From Balanoglossus misakiensis (taxonomy: Eukaryota; Hemichordata), in contig CM082582.2 of assembly GCA_040954595.2 (NCBI GenBank), positions 5,952,001-6,016,000 on the forward strand: a stretch of DNA of 64,000 nt. Reading direction: 5' to 3'. Below the pieces are notes generated by a model. The model ran no database searches. It saw nothing but the letters and a program-made list of their open reading frames with translations, and was not told where the DNA came from. A program made the translations under genes and the position numbers. Positions 14,001 to 26,726 of this stretch are shown piece by piece; positions within the stretch are counted from its first letter, which is position 1; each line of letters opens with the position of its first letter.

Positions 14001-14068
14001 ACAAACAGTAACTTGTACATTCCCGTACACTATACAAAACGGTCTGTCACGTACCTTTTTCTTGACAT
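8053..14068 (-). CDS. CCNE: Cyclin E (CCNE1/2 ortholog), 10 exons, 416 aa
   Basis: G1/S cyclin that activates CDK2 in the nucleus. Exons (minus, 5' to 3'): 14055-14068, 13815-13896, 13577-13630, 10891-11211, 10245-10391, 9894-9989, 9467-9613, 9034-9145, 8620-8777, 8053-8172; phases join without a break. The N-terminus MSRKSGRLAKK and the [12 protein letters not shown] stretch are CCNE2-like. The cyclin box has SPLPVLEWA, the CDK-binding and substrate-docking [20 protein letters not shown] (MRSIL at 147-151), FYLAQDF, AAKLEEIYPPKL and FAYVTDGAC. The second cyclin fold contains LIDLCVLD and AASALYH, and DAHNIQTH follows. The last exon was found by its acceptor and carries [10 protein letters not shown] (T403, S407), matching the FBXW7 phosphodegron of human cyclin E. 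The length matches human (about 404-410 aa). The gene is complete; UTRs were not mapped. Confidence 0.95.
8391..8561 (-). mobile_element. MITE-like repeat, family with a second copy at 36873
   Basis: Read on the minus strand, this begins ACAGTGAAACCTGTCTTAAC and continues with a GGACACCAAAGGGAC block and TATGTCAAAAGGACAGGAAA. It aligns along its length with 36873-37050 (plus). The ends carry inverted versions of the AACCTGTCT..AAC.G motif, so it looks like a short palindromic non-autonomous element. It lies in intron 9 of cyclin E. The 100-aa open frame over it is an accident of this repeat. Confidence 0.6.
8866..8936. mobile_element. Partial copy of TTAA palindromic MITE
   Basis: Contains GAAAACAGTGGATTTGGACC followed by AATCCATGGTGGTGAAAGGG, the right half of the element described at 10133-10219. 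The left half is eroded. Located in cyclin E intron 8. Confidence 0.5.
10133..10219 (+). mobile_element. TTAA-flanked palindromic MITE, copy in cyclin E intron 5
   Basis: About 87 bp running from TTAACCCTTTCACCACCATG to a right end of GGAGGTGAAACGGTTAA. The inside contains GGTCCAAACCCATTGTTTTC and TATGGTAAACTTGGACCTCT. The two ends are inverted copies of each other and both are TTAA, as expected for piggyBac-type target sites. Other copies: 8866, 10644, 22523, 23965 and 37877. Confidence 0.65.
10644..10736 (-). mobile_element. TTAA palindromic MITE, diverged copy in cyclin E intron 4
   Basis: Same family as 10133-10219, in opposite orientation: starts TTAACCCTTCCACCCCTAGT, ends GGTGGTGAAAGGGTTT, with the GGTCCAAA and TTTAGACCAAACT core diverged. 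Confidence 0.6.
13456..13500. promoter_or_regulatory. Cluster of E2F-like sites in cyclin E intron 3
   Basis: TTTCGCGG (13456-13463), TTTGGCGGGA (13471-13480) and ATGGCGCGAA (13491-13500, reverse of TTCGCGCCAT) lie within 45 bp, about 80-120 bp downstream of exon 3 in transcription direction. All resemble the TTTSSCGC consensus. A second promoter or enhancer is an inference. Confidence 0.4.
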
Positions 14069-14198
14069 ACTCAGAAGTATCTTCAAGTAACAATATTAAC
14101 CAAATCGACCTGTAAACATAACAACAATCGTTAAGATTAATTAGACGGATGCATAATAAACGCACAAGGGAATTTCGCTCCGGACCTCTGACACGAGA

Positions 14199-14255
14199 TT
14201 TGGCGCTAGCCGGCCGGGGTGCAGGCTACAGCCGGGGACGTGGGAGTTTCGCGCC
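14199..14255. promoter_or_regulatory. E2F-like sites in the cyclin E promoter region
   Basis: TTTGGCGC at 14199-14206 and TTTCGCGCC at 14247-14255 match the E2F consensus TTTSSCGC and lie 131-187 bp upstream of the cyclin E ATG. Cyclin E is a classic E2F target in animals. The transcription start itself was not determined. Confidence 0.55.
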
Positions 14256-14259
14256 AACA

Positions 14260-15583
<1,324 letters not shown>

Positions 15584-15599
15584 ATGATATTAATACTTT

Positions 15600-16357
15600 G
15601 ATGTTTAGGCCTAGTGGCTATATTTGTTGATCCGCATAGGATGCAACCATGACACGAAATGGGCCAAATTTAATAGTCTAATCCAATCGGTAGGCCTACA
15701 GTAGGGCCTAAGCTGAGCATAAGCTTACGAAACTGGGTCACTTGTACCCCAGTGAAATTAACACGAAAGTGAAAAGAACATGAGCACGCGATGAGAAATG
15801 AATATTCAAAAGGGAGGAGGTGCATTTCTCGATGTCTATTTCTAATAAAACGAAACAGACATTTAGGAAACGGAAGGGTTTTCGTTAATGTAACTTGACC
15901 AGTGAGTGTTGTATTAAAATGCATGAGACAATTTTATTGGCCGATTCTCTTCTTCAATGATCATAAATCATATAAAATAACAGAATCTATTTTAAGCAGT
16001 CATTTTATGATTTCCGGTTTCAAAAATGGGATTGTGATTTCCATATTGTGGATATTTAGACGCCGGATACGTCGTTTAGAATATGTTTTCCTTTAACATC
16101 GATGTCTGTCGCCTTCGAGTCAGTTTCATTCAGACTATGAAAATTATTATCAACTTCCAGCAGATGCTGTTGGCCAGTTGTTTCCGCTTTTCCTGAATAA
16201 GCTTACTTTCAGAACATATTTCGAAATATACTAGTACCTTCTGAAGACCAATCACTGAGTGTAAGGATGAAGCCCTTGATTTTGACGGAATCATTTTTCA
16301 GCACTATGTTCAATTTTGACAGTTAGGGGAAAGTGGGATATTACTTAGAAGTGTGTA
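15600..16357. other. Intergenic DNA, no gene seen
   Basis: Several TAGGCCT motifs flank the microsatellite here. No exon or long repeat could be recognised. Confidence 0.3.
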
Positions 16358-16577
16358 CTGTAAAACACTTTATTTTCGCGAGCAATACATTTTCGCGAAA
16401 TACGCGAGAGCCAAAATAGCGTGAAAATAAAAAGTCGCGTAAATTTTTTTGAAGAACGATGCAGTGAATGAAATAAGAGAACGCGTAAATTAATACTCGC
16501 GAAACAGTGGCCTCTCTCGATATCGCGAAAATTTTAAGGCTTTTAACTCGCGAAAATAAAGTGTTTTACTGTATATA
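16358..16577. mobile_element. Foldback MITE with CGCGAAAATAAAGTG termini
   Basis: Left end TACTGTAAAACACTTTATTT followed by TCGCGAG; right end is its near-perfect inverse (CTCGCGAAAATAAAGTGTTT followed by TACTGTA). Inner TTTCGCGAAATACGCGAGAGCC blocks are further partial palindromes. TA dinucleotides border both ends, consistent with a TA target duplication. About 220 bp, with no coding capacity. Confidence 0.75.
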
Positions 16578-17400
16578 CGTTGTTATCCTGTCCCACCACG
16601 GGACATATAATCCGTCTTCCTTTAAGTCTGGGTGGCGAGGGATTGATCAATCAGCATAATTCGTATGCACCGCATTCCATCGTTTACAAGGTGTTGAAAA
16701 AGGGAGAAGACAAATAGGGCCTACCCCAGAGTAAGAAGATAAGAAACGATGAATGTTTATATATAAAAAGAAGCCAACCGCTGTTGCTTTGAAACAATGG
16801 TAAAGAAGAAGAAAACAATTGCAGAACCCTGAAACGACAAAGAAGGCCAATTCTCACCCTACAGGACCCCTAATAGTGTTACTTTCGGCCTTTCATCCAT
16901 AAAGAGGTATCCTGTCGTTCAGGCGCCCGTCATGCTAATTGTCAAGGTAACTCATGCAGTCAAACCAACGATCTTAATTGCTGTCATATGGACGGTGACG
17001 CAACACTCTTCGGAATAACAATATCATCTAAAAAATATTAATTGCAAAAACTCAAAAGACATCACGATCGAGTGTGGGTCAAATAAATTAACGACAGTGT
17101 AGGCTACAGGACAAATATCGCATCTTGAAACCTTTGATAGTGCACGCTCCGTCAACTTTTTAAAAAGTTATACAATTTAATGCATGTATGACAGTCAATC
17201 GACAACATGCTGAGCATATACGGAAAGACTCACACCTTGGTAAGAAAAGTTTATAAATATCGTCTTCAGATGTCGGTCCCATTTCGATCTCTGTCACATC
17301 ATCGTGGCATCATACTAGTAAAGTCAGCTATGGGATGATGACCGAAAAGTTGCAGCAATATTTGAGTTTTCCCATTAAATGCTTCATTTTTCAAAGCTGT

Positions 17401-18275
17401 CTTGGGATCTCTAGGCTACTATAACTGAATATTTTCCTGGTTCTTTGTCAATTCAAAGGAGTGAGACGGGGAAATAACCCTTTCATAGTCTCCTCCCAGG
17501 AGTTTTAGAACTGTTCTACCTGAACGATTTGTACTGATTAAATTACATTAAACCAAATTAGACTAAATTAAATTAATGTTAAAAGTTTTTCGTGACAATA
17601 AAAGTTGAATATCGAAACTTTGGGATCTCTAGGCTACTATAACTGAATATTTTCCTGGTTCTTTGTCAATTCAAAGGAGTGAGACGGGGAAATAACCCTT
17701 TCATAGTCTCCTCCCAGGAGTTTTAGAACTGTTCTACCTGAACGATTTGTACTGATTAAATTACATTAAACCAAATTAGACTAAATTAAATTAATGTTAA
17801 AAGTTTTTCGTGACAATAAAAGTTGAATATCGAAACTTTGGGATCTCTAGGCTACTATAACTGAATATTTTCCTGGTTCTTTGTCAATTCAAAGGAGTGA
17901 GACGGGGAAATAACCCTTTCATAGTCTCCTCCCAGGAGTTTTAGAACTGTTCTACCTGAACGATTTGTACTGATTAAATTACATTAAACCAAATTAGACT
18001 AAATTAAATTAATGTTAAAAGTTTTTCGTGACAATAAAAGTTGAATATCGAAACTTTGGGATCTCTAGGCTACTATAACTGAATATTTTCCTGGTTCTTT
18101 GTCAATTCAAAGGAGTGAGACGGGGAAATAACCCTTTCATAGTCTCCTCCCAGGAGTTTTAGAACTGTTCTAACTGAAAGATTTGTACTGATTAAATTAC
18201 ATTAAACCAAATTAGACTAAATTAAATTAATGTTAAAAGTTTTTCGTGACAATAAAAGTTGAGTAACGAAACTTT
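17401..18275. repeat. Four tandem copies of a 218-bp unit
   Basis: Units begin at TGGGATCTCTAGGCTACTAT at 17403, 17621, 17839 and 18057, exactly 218 bp apart. The first three copies look identical. The fourth carries a few substitutions near its end (for example CTAACTGAAAGATT instead of CTACCTGAACGATT, and GAGTAACG instead of GAATATCG). No open frame is conserved through the unit and no spacers separate the copies, so this is a minisatellite-like array, not CRISPR. Confidence 0.97.
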
Positions 18276-18650
18276 ACAGGCCCAAATGTGAGCAGTCTAT
18301 TCCACGAGTACAAGTTCCGACCAGAGTTTTGTGCGTCATCTTCCTGTACGCACATGCGCAGTGAATACATGGTTGAGCTGAATCAGCTGTTAGCCAGCTG
18401 CTGCTCGACTTCGAAGTTACGACTCCATCGATCGTACATGCATGTGTAGAGGGAAGTGCAATAAGACAGTCTGTCTATGGCTACACAGACCCTCCGTGAC
18501 CAGATAAGTACATTTACCGGTATAATTAGGGCCAAGTTCTAGCAGACTGATCCAGAACGTCTGTGTCATAGACGTCTAAACGCGCACCATCCACCCACAG
18601 TCTTCTGCCTGTCTTCGTATCCTCAACAAGTGTCCGTACATTTTGGTTGG

Positions 18651-18883
18651 ATGACTTCGATCATGGCCCTTGAGAGCTTCGCGCAAATGTTTGGGCGAAC
18701 CCATTCGGTCATTGTTGGCATGATCCACGTCGGAGCCTTGCCAGGTAAAATAATAGTTAGTTTCCATGGCGATTTGACGATGTATGATAGATGCGCATTT
18801 GGGAATATACAAGGTCGCAAGTTAGGGATGCGCAGTCCAGGGAGTCCAGCCTAGGCACCCCCGCCCTCGCGACTCCCAGCATT

Positions 18884-18979
<96 letters not shown>

Positions 18980-21025
18980 CATCAATATGAATTAATTTGC
19001 ATGGAGAAGTTCGGCATACTTTGAAAAGAATATTCTGAGGATCAGATATTTGTAGATGATATAATATGTAATGTTTTTTTTTAAACAAAACCTGTAGGAA
19101 CACCCAAAAACACCCAGAAGATCTCAGAAATTATTGATGTTGCTTGTGAAGAAGCAGAAATCTACAAAAAAGCTGGAGTGGTAAGTTCTTTATATAAACA
19201 TAACTTTATGTGAAGTTATGTGTTATTTGCATATTTCAAAACTTTCATTAAGCAACTGACATCATGGGATAATTTACATAATTGTTTTAGTAACAGGGCA
19301 TGAATGTTAGTTAATTATTAGTCTTGATTGTCAATAATTTATCACATACTGATACAGTTCATGTGTATTTTGTTTTTGTTAATTTTACTAGGATGGCATA
19401 ATTGTGGAAAATATGCACGATGTTCCGTATTTGCATACTGATGATGTTGGGCACGAAATCACTGCTTGTATGAGTGTCATATGCTCGCATGTGAAACGAC
19501 TCTGTGGTCATATTCCGTGCGGTCTTCAGATCCTTTCAGGGGCTAATCAACATGCTTTAGCTGTGGCCCAGGCAGCAGGTAAGCCCTCAACCCACTCAAC
19601 TATGTACGACTTGTTCCTAAGTTTTGCCAATTGGTTTCTATCCAATTCAGTGAAGAGCATATAGAAGAAAAAACAACAAAACTATCATTTCATACAAAAA
19701 TTTAAAAAATACAGTTGCAGATTTTCAATTATTAAAATTTGTTATTTTTGCATCATTTTCAGGGTTGCAGTTCATCAGGGCAGAAGGGTTCGTCTTCTCC
19801 CACATTGCTGATGAGGGACTCATGAACTCCTGCGCTGGTCAGTTGTTACGATACCGCAAGAAAATTGGCGCTGATGACATCAAAATTTTCACAGACATCA
19901 AGAAGAAACACAGGTGATAAAATATGTGGTACTTTTTCCACTTCCAGGTTTTAGTTAGTAAAGTTTAAACCCCTTTTCCTTCACTGTACATGTAGATGGA
20001 TCCAGTCATATTTGTGAAACAAAGTTCTCCAATTAACCTTAACTGTAGGATATCTTGCTGCAATTCAAATATTTTGGTTGTGAAGTGTCAGGAACTGATT
20101 TAAAAAGGTTGTCTACTCCTCAGGAAGCTAGTCTATAAATTAGACAATTTGGGTATTTTGTCAAAACTTCGTCTGTTGAAGTATAGTAATACTGGATGTA
20201 ACTTTGATAATGATTATCAAGATAAAATAAGCAAGCTAGAATGAATGTACTAGTAATTTTAGTCAAATTTTGCTGACAGGAAACCAAACAGCCGTTTACT
20301 TTTGCTTCTCTGTTTCAGTGCCCATGCAATAACAGCAGATGTGAATATTGTGGAGACGGCTAAAGCTGCCCAGTTTTTCATTTCTGATGGTGTCATCGTC
20401 ACTGGCACTGCCACCGGGGAAGCTACTGATATCCAAGAAATGAAAGGTACATGTATAGTAGTACTAAATGTTTTAAAGGGACATTAGCTGTAACTTTTGA
20501 CTTTATTTCCCGAAACTGCAGTAGATACACAAAACGAAGACACAGAAAACAGAGAAAAGTTACAGCTTATGGAGCTTTAATAGGGATATTTAAATTAGTC
20601 AAAGTAAACTTAGCATGATCACTGTACCTTGTGTGTTTGTTGGCTTGCGTGTGTTTGTCAAATCATAGTGTGTATTAGTGATATTGGTGAGGTTTGTTAT
20701 AACGTGTGTACCACATGAAGTATACAGAACTTAGGTTAGGGTTGTCATTTCTGTAACTTACAACGATGTACGGTCCCTTTAAATTAACCATCATTAGTAT
20801 TCATGTTTTTGCATTATAGATGTACAGAAGGCAGTTGATATTCCGGTGCTGATCGGTTCCGGAGTGACCATGGACAACCTGGAACATTATCTATCTGCGA
20901 ACGCCTTGATCATAGGATCCCACTTCAAACACAAAGGCTCATGGGAAAACCGGGTGGACTTCTCAAGAGTGCAGAAGATGATGGAAAAGGTTAATGCCCT
21001 GAGAGAGCTGAGGCCAACACCCTGA
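18651..21025 (+). CDS. BtpA/SgcQ-family TIM-barrel protein, 6 exons, 282 aa
   Basis: Exons: 18651-18744, 19098-19180, 19392-19578, 19763-19913, 20319-20446, 20820-21025; all junctions are GT-AG with matching phases. The start is the first ATG in the frame (MTSIMALESF). The family signature is clear: VIVGMIHVGALPGTP near the N-terminus, AGVDGIIVENMHDVPY, QAAGLQFIRAEGFVFSH, ITADVNI..ETAKAAQFF, DGVIVTGTATGEATD and the phosphate-loop-like IPVLIGSGVTMDNL, ending in ALIIGSHFKHKG. These are conserved (beta/alpha)8 elements. Bacterial BtpA affects photosystem I; the animal protein has no settled function, so I assign none. The length is normal. Intron 1 contains an (AAC)n tract. It stands alone, head-to-head and far from cyclin E. 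Confidence 0.92.
18884..18978 (+). repeat. (AAC)n microsatellite in intron 1 of the BtpA-family gene
   Basis: About 31 uninterrupted AAC units. Poly-Asn, poly-Leu and poly-Cys frames over it are artefacts. Confidence 0.97.
20466..20530 (+). repeat. Interspersed repeat with TAGCTGTAACTTTTG core
   Basis: AAAGGGACATTAGCTGTAAC followed by TTTTGACTTTATTTCC. Similar blocks lie at 42804-42861 and 56095-56160, each in an intron. The element ends could not be fixed. Confidence 0.45.
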
Positions 21026-21295
21026 CAGCAAAATCAGAAACGTGATGAACTTTGTCTTAATTCGAACACTCTTTCTCAAAGCCGAAGGAACACGAGGGAT
21101 ATGGTCATATGGTTCCCTCCCATGATCCTCGGAAGTCACTTACCTGTAGAGGGCGCCCTTGGGACGGTGGGACAAGTACTTTTGTACATTGTACTACGAA
21201 GGGATAGCATATGTATATTAAACATTTCTCAATTTAGCAGTATATTTTTACAGGAAAAAAGGCCATTTGTACTCTTTATAATTGATTCTTCCCTC

Positions 21296-21301
21296 AATAA
21301 A
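21296..21301 (+). terminator. Candidate poly(A) signal of the BtpA-family gene
   Basis: AATAAA 271 bp after the stop codon. A second AATAAA at 21666-21671 is an alternative. Confidence 0.4.
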
Positions 21302-22522
21302 TTAAAAAACAGACTTGCAGTCGTAGCTCCCTATTTTTAAATGTAATCTTGCAGATGAGAAAATTTGAGTTGCAAATCTTAGCCGAAATGTATGCTGAAG
21401 CACAACCAACAGTGTAGACAAAAAACTGCAGAAGTTTGCATATATCAATGTATCTTCAAATTAGACACAGAATACATGCCTGAACGTGTACCTATGTCTA
21501 AATTAAATTCAAAATGTCACGTGTTGTGGGTTCAAAATAGATTGATCTCATTGTTTGTACCTCAAATTGCTTTCTGAGGGCAAACGCTGCACTCGCAAGT
21601 GATGAAGTGTGCATCGTTTGTTCGCTATTCATGCTCCCATATCAAGAACTGCCTCTTTATTTGGAAATAAATTTTGTTGATCCATGTGTCTGTATGCAGT
21701 GACTATAAATACATATACACACACAAAGAGCTTCATACTTTCCAAAATAGCTTTTATTTTTATTAAGGTTCAAACAGGGTCTACAATTTGAAACCTAGAC
21801 TGACCATGCATCAAAAACACTCATACATTTTAAAATGTTAACATCCACACACAGACATAAAGAATTTTTTCCATACATTTCTTAGTCATTTTTTACCTTT
21901 TTTCCATTTTTCTTGCATAGTAAAAAACATACGTCGTTGAACTGATCTTACAGTTGATCTTATTTAGCTTAGAAGATGGAGAGCGAAGGAGATTGCTAAG
22001 CAGTTTCCATATAAGGTAAAATGATTTCCATATAAGGTATTACAGAAATGACGCATGAATTACAGAACACAGCAGCACAGAATATGACAAAGCAAATGAT
22101 AACATGAAATTCAGGTTGGAGTCAGAATGTTGAGAAGTCGCCAATGACTTATCAAACATTTGCAGCAAGTGCTTTGAGTACTGTAACGTTATTTAACTAA
22201 GTGAAGAGATGGTAAAAACTGTATGTTGTTACATTGGCTGTTTGATGTGATGTCAATAAATAGAGGTCTTGAGAGTTACGATATTAAAACTTGGGGTAAG
22301 ATCAATGTTTCTCACATCGTGCCAGACAGTATTGCTATTCTGAAATGGCTGAGATTACATAATGAGTCGAGGTAATCTTTGTTTCAATCAATGAATCTGA
22401 CGTGAATGTCTTTTAATACTTGGTATGAAAATGCCCTTCATTGTAATTTTACAGTGGGGTTGCTACCCATCATTGGGTAGGATCTTTGGAGAAAGTCCTG
22501 ACCCGGTATTCACGCTCTGAGC

Positions 22523-22616
22523 TTAACCGTTTCACAACCATGGTTCAGTCCAAAACCACAGTTTTCTATGGTAAGGTTGGACCTCTAAAAGAGGGAACTG
22601 GGGGTGAAAGGGTTAA
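22523..22616 (+). mobile_element. TTAA palindromic MITE, intergenic copy
   Basis: Starts TTAACCGTTTCACAACCATG, includes ACAGTTTTCTATGGTAAGGT and TGGACCTCTAAAAGAGG, and ends GGGGGTGAAAGGGTTAA. Same family and orientation as 10133-10219. Confidence 0.65.
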
Positions 22617-23964
22617 AATGAATCCTGGCAAGCCAGCTTCCAGCGCTCTTGATGAGACGTATTGTTGACTTGACCGAGGGGGACTCCAAAGCTCGTTAAT
22701 TGTAATACAATGATGAAATGTGTGACAAATAACCTCAAGGTCTACAAGGAATGTCCATCGGTTTCACAACATGGGGGGATGAACCGGTATGTGGCAAAAT
22801 TAAATCACCACACAGGAATTCGGTACATGTTGTCCAGCATTGTCATCATTGTTTGGATGCAAAAATTGCACTGATTGACAACCACATACATGGAGAAATT
22901 TTGCTGGTTGTTCGAATTGGTTAAATATGTGACGTAATTTTGTTGGCTGTCCATAGTTATTGGACAGGTGATGTACTTGTAGGTGATCTACTGCAAAGTC
23001 AGCGATTTGCTGACAATGGTGGGACATGCAGTGTACCAATCAATATTGTAATATATTATTTGACCCAAACTGTGAAGCCGTACCCAATGCTTGACAACAT
23101 TCTTATAAATTGTAAGACAATACACAAGTATTCTCAAAAGAAAGTAACAAGACAGGTGTACTTCCTGCAGTCTTTATACACAAGCTAATTAAAATGACAA
23201 TTCCAATGTTTCAAGCATTGCAGTATAACTTTTAGGTTCTGTTCACCCAAATGCCATGACATTCTACACCAGCTAATTGTTTAACTCGAAAAAGAATATG
23301 TATAGCCCAGTGTAGGTACATACGCTCATGCTATTGTCAGTAGAACAGTCCTATTTCAGAGAAAACTTCTGAGAGGTTATTGATACCTCGTATATACAGT
23401 ATAATACGTACTGTCTGGTTGACATAAACAAATACTGCTATGTTGTGAAATGTTTGTTTTGCAGGATATCAGGTCAAAGTATGGCGACTGAAAATGCAGT
23501 AATTGCCTTTTTCTGACAAATGATAGCGGTTTGAAAGCTTCCAGATATCATGTGTCATGTGTCAATACAATTTCTGTGGTGATATTATTCCCATGAGAAA
23601 TCAATCCAGGGAATGACAAAGAAATGCGATTGCAATACACATCAGTTGTGTAAGAATGTCATGCAAATGGATACGAACTGAGAACCCTTAGGCCTTAGTA
23701 GTGTATTTTTGGCCAATTGCAGGCAATTTGAACTTTGATGAGTGTGTTACTTATTTTCTAATTTAACTCAGTAAAGGTGTCTGCATAAGCTATAGGGCCA
23801 CACCACTCAATGAGATTCAACAGAAGATGAATGTTTGGCGAGTGGATGTTAAGATGACCCTTCTTATCAGCAGACTAAACCATTCTGACAGTTATTGGAA
23901 AGTACGCGAAGAGAAACTGACAAATTATACCAACAAAAATGTATGTATATAATTAGAATGTAAA

Positions 23965-24057
23965 TAACCCTTTCACCACTATAGTTTGGTCCAAACCTAT
24001 TGTTTTCTACGGTAAAGTTGGACCTCTATAGAGGAAACTGGGGGTGAAAGGGTTTAA
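23965..24057 (+). mobile_element. TTAA palindromic MITE, intergenic copy
   Basis: Starts TAACCCTTTCACCACTATAG, includes TTGTTTTCTACGGTAAAGTT and GGACCTCTATAGAGGAAACT, and ends GGGGGTGAAAGGGTTTAA. The best preserved copy in the window together with 22523. Confidence 0.65.
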
Positions 24058-26726
24058 GCAACATGTGATGATGTTCAGCTTGCCTGCAATCGCCAGTCAA
24101 TGTGTTTATATACATGTACATTGAAATACTATTGTTGGTGGTTTAAACTCATTGTCTATGACATGTCAATTAAAACCCACCCTTTAATGATCCCCATGGG
24201 GTTTTAACACTTTTACCAAGATTTCTTCAGTGTACATGTCCAACATTGGGAACAGAAGTGTTAAACAAAACTGTGATGGTAAAAGAGTTAAAACCAAACC
24301 ATGGACCATGGTTGTGAAATTAAAACATTTCTCGACCTTAACATTTTGATTACAGTATAAAACGTTCTTCGTATCAGAACATTTTGATTACTTGACGTCC
24401 AGCTAGCAAGCGTGTCCTCCGCCAAACGATTCTGACATTTGGATTCAACGTTTCAGAATTAGTGAAATATTTATGCGAGTCAGCCCTGTGTCATTTACTC
24501 ATCACGTAATGCAGAAAAAATTGGGCAAGGAAAATGAAATGCTGGCATGGTCACAATGGCTTAGAGGACACGCTTTACTTGGCTGGTTTGGGTTTTTTGG
24601 TTCGTCCTGTTCAATCTTCCTTTACTGTACTTCAGTGATTTGTTTCACAGAACAGCTCACAGAATTACTGACGTATGTCGACTCTTTCTTGAGACAATAT
24701 GACATTTTCTTCTTCTTGTTCCGTAGTCGACATCACAAGGCTGCATATGAACCCTCCCCAATGTAAACCTGCATTGTCGCAATTATTTGGCACTTGTAAA
24801 TATTGTAATGGAATTCGTCCCATGGTCATCTGAACGCATACAACGGCATGATGATGAGGCAAAGTGGTAACACGACAAAGTGTGAACATTTGGAACCCTG
24901 AGTGAAAGTCAGATTAACGGATCATTGGCAATTCACCTGCAGATATAATAGTTCTTGTGTGTTGAAAAGAGACACCACTGTCAAATGATTCGGTGCCAAA
25001 GGCTTGTACCCATTTACATCCATGCTTTGGGGGGACACTAATCATCACTAACCCTGCATTCTCAACTAAGACACTCACGGCTTCAGAGCCACAAACTTCG
25101 GCCATGCTTTTTTGGACTCCAGCAACTGTCTAAGGTGGCTATTCTGTGACCTATTGTTTAGAACTTGTCATTAAATACAGAAACAACATCCAAATACAAC
25201 TGAGTACTTCTTTTTGAGAGACTTCGTTGCAAAAACAAGTTTAAACCGAATTGTTTAGTTGCACCTATGGTTAAGCACTCATTTATTTTTGCTTGTGAGT
25301 TTTATACAGCCGGCAGTAAAATGTCATTTATGGAATTTTAACAAAACTTCTTCTAAGACAGTACAAAAACTGCCAAAAAATGGGCCAAGGATTGGCTTTT
25401 TAGTGTGTTTTTTTTTTTTTCAATGATGAACATTTTTGATACATGGCACTGTCTTTCTTACAATGTCATGAATATTTTCTGCACAGCCCTACTAAAATTA
25501 ATCCAGTATTCAAATATTAAAATTTTCACATTAATTAATATATTCATAATGTATGAAGATTTCTTAAAAGACAAACAAGTCAACCAACTGGTGAAAATTC
25601 ACTATATTTGGACAAACCACCGCTGCCTAGGCTAAGAATGACTATAGCATTACTAGTACAAAGCATTCCCAGTAATTTTGCAATATATTTTTTACATTTA
25701 TATTTTTGATTTTTTTTTCTATCTTTCTGTCGCTTGCATTGATTCCTGCATTATAAACATTAAAATAATTACTGACTTCTAAAATTAAACGGCAAACATA
25801 ACAACCCAACAACATGGTGTACAAATGGGTAGAAGCTGAAAGCACTCGGCCAAAGTCTACAACGTTACCAGTCAGAGAGATAAAAACATACCATACCAAA
25901 TATTTTAGTCTGAAAAGAGAAGCAAATGTTTGATATCTGGACAACAATCCATATTAAAACACATACATATTCACAATTTTTAAAAATGTACAGGATATTG
26001 AACTATCAAACAATTTGTCCAACAGACTTCAGTGAAATTTGTTATTACACATATATATATAGTCTACAAGCACTGTTTATAAATTACATATTATGAATTT
26101 AAAAGTTGAAGTTCTGCGACTAGCGCATAATGTACAAGTCCACAGGCGTCACTTTCCCGCTTACATCGTGATCTAGAATCGGTATCAGTTGGAGTTTGGT
26201 AGTCATGGAAACGACAATTGCCACTGATTTGGTTCGAGAAATGGGCGACGGCCGAGAATATTTGTCACTTTCGTCGCCATAGCAATTTCTCAACCATTTC
26301 ACCTCGTATAAAAGAATATTTATCTTGAATGTACTCTTCTTAAAAATACAGGTGTCACCTGAATGTTGAAAACCAGGTTTTAGAATTAAAAAGGGGACCC
26401 TTTTTCATATACAGTTTAAAAACACTGAAATGCTCATAACAGCTTAATGCCATGTTGTATGTAGTATCATTCATTCAATGAGGTAATGTTGGACATCGAA
26501 GAAAAAATGACTCATTGCACCACACGCATTCACACATACACACACACACGCTGGTTTAATGATCTTACTGATACTGTAGTGACACGTTCATTAAAAATTA
26601 TTTCAGCAATGTTGGGTCCTCAATATCTCTTGAAATGCTTATATCCAGGGCGATTGGATGAAGTTGTGGCAATTACGGTTTCCATATTCCGGCGTGCGTG
26701 CACACACTGTCGGTTCCTTTTAATAC

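Larger units (their letters stand above)
21700..26726. other. AT-rich intergenic region with MITE copies
   Basis: No exon with recognisable similarity on either strand. It holds two clear copies of the TTAA palindromic MITE (22523-22616, 23965-24057) and a degraded relative around 24170-24330. The part just below 26727 should contain the TP53INP 3' UTR. Confidence 0.4.

Noticed and set aside
17401-18275. Regular repeats as a possible CRISPR array
   Set aside because: Units of 218 bp are contiguous without spacers, in an intron-rich animal genome.
18757-19103. Poly-Asn, poly-Leu and poly-Cys frames
   Set aside because: Translations of the (AAC)n tract in a BtpA-gene intron.
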